This document shows positions 1-6,516 of a stretch of DNA of 7,262 nucleotides, one piece after another. The DNA is from an uncultured Clostridium sp. Its GTDB lineage: Bacteria; Bacillota; Clostridia; Peptostreptococcales; Peptostreptococcaceae. Location: positions 1 through 7,262 of the forward strand of contig URRU01000085.1 in assembly GCA_900550335.1 (NCBI GenBank), given 5' to 3'. The notes beneath the pieces are model-generated. The model was not told where the DNA came from and did no database searches. It was given only the letters and a program-made list of their open reading frames with translations. Each line of letters opens with the position of its first letter. The stretch's first letter is position 1. Position numbers and translations under genes: made by a program.

Positions 1-612
1 CTTCTTAGAATGTTGGCTGGAATACTAACACCTTCGTCTGGAAGTATAGAAATTTGCGGATATAATTATGAAGATGATAAAAATCTTGCAAAAAGAGAAA
101 TAGGCTATTTATCAGGGAATACTAGATTATATGCTAGATTTTCTCCAAGAGAAATCATGACGATATTCGGAAAAATGTATGGGATGGACGAGCAAAGTAT
201 AAAAAAATCTATAGATAGAATATCTGAAATAATGAGTATGGATGATTTTATAGATAATAGAATAGAAAATCTTTCAACAGGTCAAACTCAAAGAACATCT
301 ATTGCAAGATGCCTTATACATTCACCAAGTGTGTATATTTTTGATGAGCCAACGTTAGGGCTTGATATTTTGAGTAGTAGAGCAATAATAGATTTTATGC
401 TTAGAGAAAAAGAAAATGGGAAAACTGTCCTATACTCTACTCACTATATGAAAGAAGCTGAAACTTTATGCGATAGGATAATTCTTATATACGAAGGAAA
501 AATTATTGCTGAAGGAAAACCAGCAGACCTTATGAGAGAAACAAACTCAAAATCTTTAAGACAGGTGTTTATAAAATTAGCTGATAAAGAGGTGGGTTTG
601 AATGAGGATTAA
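1..612 (+). CDS. ABC transporter ATP-binding protein, NatA type (5' end missing)
   Basis: This is the C-terminal part of the cytoplasmic ATPase of an ABC exporter. The frame is open from base 1 (Leu-Leu-Arg-Met-Leu-Ala-Gly), the residues that normally follow the Walker A GKTT, so the ATG at 10 is internal and the true start lies upstream. Counting that Met as residue 1, the signature LSTGQ is at 88-92, Walker B VYIFDEP at 108-114, the D-loop GLD at 117-119 and the H-loop His at 145 within YSTHYMKEAE. The Q-loop region reads IGYLSGNTRLY and has no Gln at the usual place. The STHYMKEAE and PREI sequences resemble NatA, the ATPase of the NatAB sodium exporter of Bacillus. The stop overlaps the next gene by 11 bp, so the two are almost certainly translated together and form one transporter. 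The substrate cannot be read from sequence; sodium export is only one possibility. Confidence 0.93.
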   Translation, partial: LLRMLAGILTPSSGSIEICGYNYEDDKNLAKREIGYLSGNTRLYARFSPREIMTIFGKMYGMDEQSIKKSIDRISEIMSMDDFIDNRIENLSTGQTQRTSIARCLIHSPSVYIFDEPTLGLDILSSRAIIDFMLREKENGKTVLYSTHYMKEAETLCDRIILIYEGKIIAEGKPADLMRETNSKSLRQVFIKLADKEVGLNED

Positions 613-2539
613 GATAATAAAAGAGATTTTTAAAAAAGAAATTTTGGATATAGTAAGGGATAGAAAAAGTATATTTATGATGATTGTTGTGCCTATACTT
701 TTATATCCAATAATAATGGTTTTATTGATGGGGATAATGAATACATCAATAAATAAAATGACATCGGAAACAATAACACTAGGTTTATCTTCTGCTCCAA
801 ATGCAGAATTTGTAGAAATTGTAGATAATGAAAATGCAGCAAGGAAAAAAGAGGATACACTAGGAAGTATAGAAATAAAAACAAATATTAAAGATTATAA
901 AAAAGAATTAGAAAAAGGCGAAATAGATGCTTATATAGACAATTCTATAAAGGATAATGACTACAAAGTTATTATAAATTCAGCATCTGATGAATCGGGT
1001 ATAAAGACTGATGTTATATTCGATGTAATGAATAAATACAAAAGAAAGATGTCTGAAAGAGAAATAGAAAAACATGGCCTTGATTCAGAAAAAATACTTG
1101 AGCCAGTAAAATATGAGAAAGTAGATATAACAAATAGTGCTAAAAAGGCAGGAATGCTTTTAGGACAGGTAATACCATTTATATTGATAATAGGGGTGTT
1201 ATTTGGTTCTATCTATCCTGCTATAGATGTTATGGCTGGAGAAAAGGAAAGAGGTACACTTGAGACACTGTTCTCGCTTCCTATATCTAATATGGAGCTT
1301 GTAATAGGTAAGTATATGGCAGTATCTGCAAGTGCAATTATAACATCTCTTTTAAATATCATTTCTATGAGTTGTACTTTAGGATATTTTATGAAGGCTG
1401 AGTCAATATACAATCCGTCTACGTTACATATAAATTACTCTGTACTATCTGGAGCTATATTTGTAACGGTTATAAGTGTAATTTTATTTGCCATGGTTGT
1501 TTCGGCACTTGCGATGTGTGTCTGTTCATTTGCTAAGACTTTTAAAGAGGCTCAAAACTATATAACACCGCTTATGCTTATAATAATGGTTCCTGCTTAT
1601 ATTTCAATGATACCTAATGTATCGCTGAGTAGGATAACTGCAACAATACCAGTTGTAAATATTTCCCTACTTATAAAAAGTGTAATATCTTTAAGAGCAA
1701 ATATGAAGATGATAAGCCTTGTACTTATTGTAAATCTAATATTTGTATGTATATCTTTAGTATTACTTTCTAAAATTTTCAATTCAGAGGATATTTTATT
1801 CGGGGAAAAAAGAAACTTTAAGCTAATACAGAGTAGAAGTAGTATAAAAGAGGGAAGTATGCCAGGAATAAGCGATGGATTTATGGTCTATGTATTGGCA
1901 TTTGTATGTTTGATATACGTATCTCCTATATTAACAATGAAAATGGGAATAATGGGAAATACTATAAATCAATTTTTAATGGCTCTAATTCCAATTTTAG
2001 TTGCATTATATATAAAGGCAGACTTCAAAAAATTATTTAGCATAAAAAAAATCAAACTAAAAGATATAATAAGAGCAGCTCTAACTTGGTTTGCGGGAAG
2101 CTTAGTAATGTCTATATTTGTGATGATACTATTAAAATTATTCCCAGATCAAATGAAAGTATCTGAGCAGTTGAATAATATTATAAAATCTAGTGGAGGA
2201 TTATTCACTCAGATAGTATTATTTGCATTGGTGCCTGCAATATGTGAAGAAACATTGTTTAGAGGATTTATACTATCTGCATTTAGAGATAAAAAAACTT
2301 TTGGGCAGAAAAATGAAAAGCATGTGATGTTTGCCATTGTAGGAAGTGGAATATTATTTGGGATAATGCACTTAGATTTTATTAGAATAATACCTACTTC
2401 TATACTAGGAATGGTAATGGCATACAATGTATATAAATCAAAATCAATATTTACATCAGTTGGAATACACTTTTTCAACAATTTACTATCAGTTTTATCA
2501 GTAAACTTTGGAGTACAAGCAATGCTACTCCTTATATAG
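602..2539 (+). CDS. ABC-2 permease (NatB type) fused to CPBP intramembrane protease
   Basis: This 645-residue membrane protein has two parts. The N-terminal half is a NatB-like ABC-2 permease: one helix at about 24-46, a large hydrophilic, probably extracytoplasmic, domain at about 50-182, then a helix cluster at about 185-392. The sequence GEKERGTLETLFSLPISN (213-230), typical of this permease family, sits between the first two helices of that cluster. After a polar linker (about 393-424) comes a second helical block holding the three CPBP (Abi/CAAX-type, PF02517) motifs: EETLFR with Glu549, Glu550 and Arg554; FGIMH with His590; and HFFNN with His623 and Asn627. All expected metal-site residues are present, so the protease looks active. 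The start at 602 has GAGGTGGG at 589-596, 5 nt upstream, inside the preceding ATPase gene. The ATPase is the obvious partner. This fusion is a known architecture in Firmicutes. A role in peptide handling or resistance is inference. Confidence 0.93.
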   Translation: MRIKIIKEIFKKEILDIVRDRKSIFMMIVVPILLYPIIMVLLMGIMNTSINKMTSETITLGLSSAPNAEFVEIVDNENAARKKEDTLGSIEIKTNIKDYKKELEKGEIDAYIDNSIKDNDYKVIINSASDESGIKTDVIFDVMNKYKRKMSEREIEKHGLDSEKILEPVKYEKVDITNSAKKAGMLLGQVIPFILIIGVLFGSIYPAIDVMAGEKERGTLETLFSLPISNMELVIGKYMAVSASAIITSLLNIISMSCTLGYFMKAESIYNPSTLHINYSVLSGAIFVTVISVILFAMVVSALAMCVCSFAKTFKEAQNYITPLMLIIMVPAYISMIPNVSLSRITATIPVVNISLLIKSVISLRANMKMISLVLIVNLIFVCISLVLLSKIFNSEDILFGEKRNFKLIQSRSSIKEGSMPGISDGFMVYVLAFVCLIYVSPILTMKMGIMGNTINQFLMALIPILVALYIKADFKKLFSIKKIKLKDIIRAALTWFAGSLVMSIFVMILLKLFPDQMKVSEQLNNIIKSSGGLFTQIVLFALVPAICEETLFRGFILSAFRDKKTFGQKNEKHVMFAIVGSGILFGIMHLDFIRIIPTSILGMVMAYNVYKSKSIFTSVGIHFFNNLLSVLSVNFGVQAMLLLI

Positions 2540-2548
2540 ACGTAAAGC

Positions 2549-2590
2549 AGAGATTATCAGGTTTTAACTTGATAATCTCTTTTATTTTTT
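2549..2590 (+). terminator. Rho-independent terminator after the permease-protease gene
   Basis: A perfect 11-bp stem, AGAGATTATCA (2549-2559) with TGATAATCTCT (2570-2580), can extend inward by G-U, G-C and T-A pairs. It is followed by a T-rich run (2580-2590). It begins 9 bp after the stop of the 645-residue permease and separates that operon from the GntR operon. Confidence 0.9.
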
Positions 2591-2621
2591 GAAATTATTT
2601 GTTAAAAAAATCAAAAAAAGA

Positions 2622-2650
2622 TTGCAATATAAATTGTATTATAGTATTAT
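2622..2650 (+). promoter_or_regulatory. Candidate sigma-A promoter of the GntR-ABC operon
   Basis: TTGCAA (2622-2627) and TATTAT (2645-2650) are separated by 17 bp, a good match to a vegetative promoter, with A-rich sequence upstream at 2604-2619. Transcription would start near 2656-2660, giving a leader of about 35 nt before the GntR start codon. No other gene lies between this point and the terminator upstream. It is predicted by eye only. Confidence 0.65.
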
Positions 2651-2676
2651 TGTATTAACAACTTAATACAATAATA
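2645..2676. promoter_or_regulatory. Perfect 13-bp inverted repeat, candidate GntR operator
   Basis: TATTATTGTATTA (2645-2657) and its exact reverse complement TAATACAATAATA (2664-2676) flank the 6-nt spacer ACAACT. The repeat begins at the first base of the proposed -10 box and spans the expected transcription start, ending 4 nt before the GGAGGG ribosome binding site. The left half would mostly be untranscribed, which argues for a protein-binding DNA site over an RNA hairpin. A further direct copy of the half-site core, ATTGTATTA, lies at 2633-2641, 16 bp before the copy at 2649-2657. Since the first gene encodes a GntR-family repressor, autorepression by steric block is the likely reading. 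Confidence 0.7.
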
Positions 2677-2692
2677 AAAAGGAGGGAAAGTT

Positions 2693-3058
2693 ATGAGCTG
2701 GGAATTCGATAATAGCAAGCCTATCTATATTCAACTAGTGGACACTCTAAAGATGAAGATTGTATCCGGAGAGTTTCAACCGGGATCAAAAATGCTAACA
2801 GTTAGAGCTTTAGCTGCAGAAGCTGAAGTAAATCCAAATACAATGCAGAGAGCATTATCTGAGTTAGAGAGGGAAGAGCTTATGTATAGTCAAAGAACAA
2901 AAGGCAGATTTGTAACTGATGATATAGATAAAATAAATAAAATGAAAAAAGATATGGCAAATGAAAGAATAGACGGTTTAAAGGAATTTCTTATACAGCT
3001 AGGATACAGTCGGGATGAGATAATTTCTCTAATAGCCGAGAATGTGAAAGGAGAATAA
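2693..3058 (+). CDS. GntR-family transcriptional regulator, YtrA subfamily
   Basis: This 121-residue DNA-binding protein has the short YtrA layout: an N-terminal winged helix-turn-helix (about 8-77) and a small helical tail (about 80-119) for dimerisation, with no large effector domain. The N-terminal PIYIQLVDTLK and the GEFQPGSKMLTVRALA stretch are typical of GntR proteins. The recognition helix is in VNPNTMQRALSELER (46-60) and the wing ends at GRFV (71-74). The start is set by GGAGGG (2681-2686), 6 nt upstream of the ATG. The ABC ATPase gene begins 2 bp after its stop, so it is the first gene of a three-gene operon. Regulators of this group usually repress their own ABC operon, as YtrA in Bacillus and PmtR in Staphylococcus do. 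The inverted repeat just upstream is its probable binding site. The inducing signal is unknown. Confidence 0.95.
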   Translation: MSWEFDNSKPIYIQLVDTLKMKIVSGEFQPGSKMLTVRALAAEAEVNPNTMQRALSELEREELMYSQRTKGRFVTDDIDKINKMKKDMANERIDGLKEFLIQLGYSRDEIISLIAENVKGE

Positions 3059-3060
3059 TT

Positions 3061-3762
3061 ATGGAAAATACTATAATAAAATTAGAAAATGTAGTAAAAA
3101 GATACGGTAAAAAAGAAGCATTAAAAGGTATAAACCTTGATATTCCAAAAGGTAAGATAGTAGGTTTACTTGGACCTAATGGAAGTGGAAAGAGTACAAT
3201 GATAAAACTATTAAATGGACTGCTACAGCCAGATGAAGGTAATATAGAGATAGCTGGTATGAAACCTTCTATAGAAACTAAAAAAATAGTATCATACTTA
3301 CCAGAAAGAACTTATTTAAGTGAATGGATGAAGATGAAAGACCTTTTAAAATTCTTTAGTGATTTCTATGAAGATTTCGATTTAGAAAAAGCAGAGGAAA
3401 TGATAGAGGCGCTAAATATAAATGTAGATGAAAAGATAAAAGATATGTCAAAAGGTACTAAGGAAAAAGTACAGTTAATATTAGTAATGTCTAGAAATGC
3501 AGATGTTTACATACTAGATGAGCCAATAGGTGGTGTCGACCCTGCTGCAAGATTATTTATTATGAGAACAATACTTCAGAATTTCTCTGAAGAAAGCACA
3601 CTTATAATAGCAACACACTTAATAAGTGAAATAGAAAATATATGTGATGAGATAATATTCTTATCATACGGAGAAATAAAACTACAGGGTAATGTAGATG
3701 AAATAAGAGAAGAAAAAGGTAAATCAATAGATGCCTTATTTAGGGAGGAATTTAGATGTTAG
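3061..3762 (+). CDS. ABC transporter ATP-binding protein (YtrB/PmtA-like)
   Basis: This complete 233-residue ATPase subunit energises the membrane protein encoded next. Walker A GPNGSGKST is at 38-46 (Lys44), Walker B VYILDEP at 149-155, the D-loop GGVD at 157-160 and the H-loop His186 in IIATH. Two motifs depart from the usual form. The Q-loop reads YLPERTYL with Glu82 where Gln is expected, and the signature reads MSKGT (129-133) instead of LSGGQ. Similar departures occur in ATPases paired with YtrA-type regulators, so this is probably a subfamily trait and not decay. AAAGGAG (3047-3053) lies 7 nt before the ATG. The gene sits 2 bp after the GntR gene and overlaps the permease gene by 7 bp, indicating tight coupling. 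Export of peptides or response to envelope-active compounds is the likely role by analogy; the substrate is unknown. Confidence 0.94.
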   Translation: MENTIIKLENVVKRYGKKEALKGINLDIPKGKIVGLLGPNGSGKSTMIKLLNGLLQPDEGNIEIAGMKPSIETKKIVSYLPERTYLSEWMKMKDLLKFFSDFYEDFDLEKAEEMIEALNINVDEKIKDMSKGTKEKVQLILVMSRNADVYILDEPIGGVDPAARLFIMRTILQNFSEESTLIIATHLISEIENICDEIIFLSYGEIKLQGNVDEIREEKGKSIDALFREEFRC

Positions 3763-4544
3763 GTAAACTTATAAAATATGAATTTAAAGCGACAATGAGA
3801 AGCTTCTTGGCAATATATGCGAGTTTAATACTTACTGGTATCCTAATAGGAATATTTATGTTTGCAAATGTAGAAGTAGGCATGAGTTTAGGTATGTTAA
3901 TAATGGTAGCTTTAATGATTACACTAGGTGTTTTAACAATAACTGTTATTATAAAAAGATTTAGCAAAAACTTACTTGGCGATGAGGGTTATTTGATGAT
4001 GACGCTTCCTGTAAGTGCAAAGAAAATAGTAGCATCTAAAATAATAACATCTGTTGTTTATTTAATTTTAAGTACTATAGTAGTATTTTTAGTATTTGTT
4101 GTAATAATGCTACCTTCTGGAATAGGTACAATGAAAGAATTTATACGGTCTATGGGAAATGTTTGGAACTACATGGTTATGAATTTACTAAGTGCTAGAG
4201 ATATAATATTAAACATGATAATAACATTTATGATAGGTATAGTAGATTATGTGTCTTTTATACTAGTTATATACACTTCATTATCAATAGGACAGTTAAA
4301 ACCATTTAACAAACACAGAACTCCTGTTGCGATAATAGCATTTTTCATAATAAATATGATAGTATCAGTTATAAGTGATGGACTTTCAAATCTATTGGAA
4401 AGTATGAATATACTAACAGCTCCACAGAGTATGTCTATGTTAAATGCAGTATCATTATACACATTAACATTCTATAGTGTAGTTTCTATTGTGTTATTTA
4501 TGATAACTTCTTACATACTTGAAAAGAAATTAAATCTTGAATAA
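3756..4544 (+). CDS. ABC transporter permease, six-helix ABC-2-like protein
   Basis: This 262-residue integral membrane protein is the probable channel partner of the preceding ATPase. I see six hydrophobic segments at about 16-36, 44-67, 93-119, 150-178, 190-209 and 233-255. Between the second and third is a conserved-looking cytoplasmic stretch, NLLGDEGYLMMTLPVSAKK (72-90), followed by IVASKI. This resembles the GTLE...LPIS loop of ABC-2 permeases that contacts the ATPase. There is no signal peptide or large extracellular domain. The start is set by AGGGAGG (3742-3748), 7 nt before the ATG and inside the ATPase gene; the 7-bp overlap suggests translational coupling. With only one short permease gene, the working transporter is probably a homodimer of this protein with two ATPases. 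The permease assignment rests on topology, context and the loop. Confidence 0.88.
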   Translation: MLGKLIKYEFKATMRSFLAIYASLILTGILIGIFMFANVEVGMSLGMLIMVALMITLGVLTITVIIKRFSKNLLGDEGYLMMTLPVSAKKIVASKIITSVVYLILSTIVVFLVFVVIMLPSGIGTMKEFIRSMGNVWNYMVMNLLSARDIILNMIITFMIGIVDYVSFILVIYTSLSIGQLKPFNKHRTPVAIIAFFIINMIVSVISDGLSNLLESMNILTAPQSMSMLNAVSLYTLTFYSVVSIVLFMITSYILEKKLNLE

Positions 4545-4561
4545 AATAATTAAATTTAAAA

Positions 4562-4595
4562 GGACTGTTGCAAATCGCAGCAGTCCAATTTTTTT
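4562..4595. terminator. Shared, probably two-way terminator between convergent genes
   Basis: The stem GGACTGTTGC (4562-4571) with GCAGCAGTCC (4577-4586) has one G-U pair and a 5-nt loop. On the plus strand it is followed by a T run (4589-4595), giving a good terminator for the permease operon. On the minus strand the same hairpin starts 7 nt after the stop of the radical SAM gene and is followed by TTTTAAATTTAATTATTTTA, a weaker U-rich tail. Only about 49 bp separate the two convergent genes, so it probably serves both. Confidence 0.85.
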
Positions 4596-5565
4596 ATTTA
4601 CAATCTTTAAATATATCGTAATCTGGTTTTACATATTTACTTCCCTGGAAAGTACCTCTTCTCTTCATCTCATCATCAATCCGGTTAAGAACTTCCCATT
4701 TTTTTAGGCTCCAAAGAGGTGCTAAAAGTTCATCCCTTTTACCATCTCCAGTAAGTCTGTGGATAACCATCTCTTCTGGAAGAATTTCAAGCTGATCACA
4801 TACTAAATTAATATACTCTTCTTGTTCCATAGGTACTATTTGTCCATTATTTAAGAAATCCCGTAGAGGAGTATCTTTTATTATATGAAGAAGGTGGATT
4901 TTTATACCATCTGCACCCATATCTGCAACGGCTTTTGCTGTCTGCATCATCATTTCTTTATCTTCACCAGGAAGTCCATTTATTATATGTACTACAGTTT
5001 TTATATTTCTATCTTTTAATTTTTTGAAACCATCTAAGAAATCTTGATATGAATGTCCTCTGTTTATTATTTCAGATGTTTCATCATGTATAGTCTGAAG
5101 TCCAAGTTCTACCCAAAGATTAGTTCTTTCGTTTAATTCAGCTAAATAATCTACAACATCATCTGGCAAGCAGTCAGGTCTAGTAGAGATTGAAAGACCT
5201 ATAACATCTTCAAATCCTAAGACAGTTTCATATCTTTCCTTTAATACTTCTAGTGGTGCATAAGTATTTGTAAATGCCTGGAAGTAGCCTATATATTTTG
5301 CATTAGGCCATTTTTTTAGCATCATAGCTTTTATTTCATCAAACTGTTTTCTTAAATTATCGTTTGGATTACCGGCAAAATCTCCAGAACCTTCTCTACT
5401 ACAGTAGATACATCCACCGTAACCTAAAGTTCCGTCTACATTTGGACAAGTAAATCCTGCATTTAGAGATACCTTAAATATTTTTTCTCCAAATTTCTGT
5501 CTTAAATAGTAGTTCCATGTATGGTATCTTTTATTTTTATCAAAAGCGTATTTGAATTTTTCCAT
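4594..5565 (-). CDS. Radical SAM protein, TIGR01212 family (YtqA/MnmL-like)
   Basis: This 323-residue enzyme should use a 4Fe-4S cluster and S-adenosylmethionine for radical chemistry. The cluster cysteines are Cys40, Cys52 and Cys55, in FTCPNVDG followed by GGCIYC. This widely spaced C-x11-C-x2-C pattern marks the TIGR01212 group (YtqA of Bacillus, YhcC of E. coli) and differs from the usual CxxxCxxC. Other typical stretches are YFQAFTNTYAPLEVLKERYE, GLSISTRPDCLP, LWVELGLQT and HIINGLPGE, which lie along the TIM-barrel core. YtqA of Bacillus has been renamed MnmL and linked to making mnm5s2U at the tRNA wobble position together with the methylase MnmM; no methylase gene is beside this one. 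The start has AAAGGAA (5572-5578) 6 nt upstream. It is transcribed alone, convergent with the ABC operon. The family call is firm; the tRNA role is inferred from the homologue. Confidence 0.93.
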   Translation of the reverse strand: MEKFKYAFDKNKRYHTWNYYLRQKFGEKIFKVSLNAGFTCPNVDGTLGYGGCIYCSREGSGDFAGNPNDNLRKQFDEIKAMMLKKWPNAKYIGYFQAFTNTYAPLEVLKERYETVLGFEDVIGLSISTRPDCLPDDVVDYLAELNERTNLWVELGLQTIHDETSEIINRGHSYQDFLDGFKKLKDRNIKTVVHIINGLPGEDKEMMMQTAKAVADMGADGIKIHLLHIIKDTPLRDFLNNGQIVPMEQEEYINLVCDQLEILPEEMVIHRLTGDGKRDELLAPLWSLKKWEVLNRIDDEMKRRGTFQGSKYVKPDYDIFKDCK

Positions 5566-5626
5566 TATAAATTCCTTTCTAAAATTTTAAATACTAAATT
5601 TTTATTTATATTATATTAATTTTTAA

Positions 5627-5656
5627 TATATAGTTTTTGTAAATTTATATAATCAA
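5627..5656 (-). promoter_or_regulatory. Possible promoter of the radical SAM gene
   Basis: Read on the minus strand, TTGATT (5651-5656) and TATATA (5627-5632) are 18 bp apart, about 60 bp before the start codon. The whole stretch 5581-5660 is extremely AT-rich, so several other -10-like hexamers fit; this is the best pair I found. Confidence 0.35.
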
Positions 5657-5685
5657 TAATAACACATATCGAGGTACAAATGAAG

Positions 5686-5729
5686 TTGTTAGTATTGAGA
5701 TTGATATTATATAATAAAAAATGTATAAG
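5686..5729 (+). promoter_or_regulatory. Candidate promoter(s) of the PP-loop/MerR pair
   Basis: Two overlapping sigma-A-like options are visible: TTGTTA (5686-5691) with a perfect TATAAT (5710-5715), spaced 18 bp, and TTGATA (5701-5706) with TATAAG (5724-5729), spaced 17 bp. Either would give a leader of roughly 55-70 nt before the gene at 5789. No stable operator-like dyad was seen around them. Confidence 0.5.
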
Positions 5730-5788
5730 GATTAGAGTTTAATAGATAAAATAAAGAATTATAAAAGTAAATAAGGAGATTTTATAAA

Positions 5789-6466
5789 ATGGAATATAAT
5801 ATGGGAAGGTTTGTTACTTCGTTTAGTGGAGGAAAAGACTGTGCTTTATCAATGTATATAATGGAAGAAAATGGATATATTTCAGATTCTATAATTATAA
5901 CTGTAAAAGAAACAGATTCTTGGACTCATGGGATAAATTTAAAAATGATAGAAGAATATGAAAATGTACTTGGAGTAAAAGTATATCCAGTATTTTGTAG
6001 AATGGATAATTATGAGGAAAAATTTGAAAATACATTAAGAAGAATAAAAGAAGAAAGAGGCGTAAATATCTGTGTATTTGGAGATATAGATATAGAGCAG
6101 CATCTAAATTGGAATAGGTCTAGGTGTGAAAATGTAGGTATTGAGGCTATTATGCCTCTAGAAAAGATAGATAGAGAAGAAGCTGTATCAAAATTTGTAG
6201 ATTCTGGATTTAGAGCAATTATAAAAAAAGTGAACTTAAATTATTTGGATAAGAGCTTTTTAGGAAGAGAATTAAACAGAGAAACTATTGAGGATATAAA
6301 AAGATACTCTAAAGAAAAAAATATAGAAGTAGATTTATGCGGTGAAAATGGAGAGTATCATACAGTCGTGATAGATGGGCCTTTATTTAATAAAAAATTA
6401 AATTATAATTTAGGAGAAATAAAAGAGGAATATCAAAGTGCAATAATAGAAGTAGATATAGTCTAA
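5789..6466 (+). CDS. Dph6/COG2102-family PP-loop ATP-binding protein (diphthine-ammonia ligase-like)
   Basis: This 225-residue protein is of the N-type ATP pyrophosphatase (adenine nucleotide alpha hydrolase) superfamily. The PP-loop SGGKDC is at 13-18. Further family marks are FGDIDIEQHLNW (97-108), the MPLE segment (122-125) and, near the end, CGENGEYHTVVIDGPLF (184-200). These are the hallmarks of the Dph6 family (PF01902), whose archaeal and eukaryotic members amidate diphthine on elongation factor 2 using ATP and ammonium. Bacteria do not make diphthamide, so the reaction here is probably ATP-driven amidation or adenylation of another substrate, which I cannot name. The start is supported by AAGGAG (5773-5778), 10 nt upstream; a second in-frame ATG at 5801 is a weaker option. 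Its length suits the core domain alone, without the extra C-terminal domains of eukaryotic Dph6. A MerR regulator follows after 50 bp. Confidence 0.9.
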   Translation: MEYNMGRFVTSFSGGKDCALSMYIMEENGYISDSIIITVKETDSWTHGINLKMIEEYENVLGVKVYPVFCRMDNYEEKFENTLRRIKEERGVNICVFGDIDIEQHLNWNRSRCENVGIEAIMPLEKIDREEAVSKFVDSGFRAIIKKVNLNYLDKSFLGRELNRETIEDIKRYSKEKNIEVDLCGENGEYHTVVIDGPLFNKKLNYNLGEIKEEYQSAIIEVDIV

Positions 6467-6516
6467 GATATGGATTATTTATAATAGAAGATTTAACAAC
6501 AGCAAAGGAGGACAAT

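Larger units (their letters stand above)
5566..5788. other. Divergent AT-rich intergenic region
   Basis: This 223-bp spacer lies between the divergent radical SAM and PP-loop genes. It holds the ribosome binding sites of both (5572-5578 minus, 5773-5778 plus) and candidate promoters in each direction. I see no riboswitch, tRNA, terminator hairpin or long repeat. The part at 5661-5700 is less AT-rich than the rest and contains a GAGGT followed by a 20-codon open frame, discussed separately. Confidence 0.7.

Noticed and set aside
2209..2481. 90-codon minus-strand open frame inside the permease-protease gene
   Set aside because: It lies opposite the conserved CPBP motifs of the plus-strand protein; no ribosome binding site or family resemblance was seen. 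It and the other short antisense frames are by-products of AT-rich coding sequence.
2621..2628. ATTGCAAT palindrome upstream of the GntR operon as a second operator
   Set aside because: It is only 8 bp and coincides with the -35 box; it does not match the TTGTATTA half-site, so chance in AT-rich DNA is sufficient.
2645..2676. Reading the 13-bp inverted repeat as a transcription terminator
   Set aside because: There is no T run after it, it is nearly all A-T, and it is followed directly by a ribosome binding site. The GC-richer hairpin at 2549-2590 already serves as terminator.
5581..5660. Replication origin or attachment-site-like AT-rich stretch
   Set aside because: No iterons, DnaA-box clusters, integrase gene or tRNA are nearby; ordinary promoter AT-richness in a low-GC genome explains it.
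6480..6485. TATAAT hexamer between the PP-loop gene and the MerR gene, suggesting a separate MerR promoter
   Set aside because: No acceptable -35 hexamer lies 16-20 bp upstream (the sequence there is the AT-rich end of the PP-loop gene), and there is no terminator in the 50-bp gap, so co-transcription is simpler.
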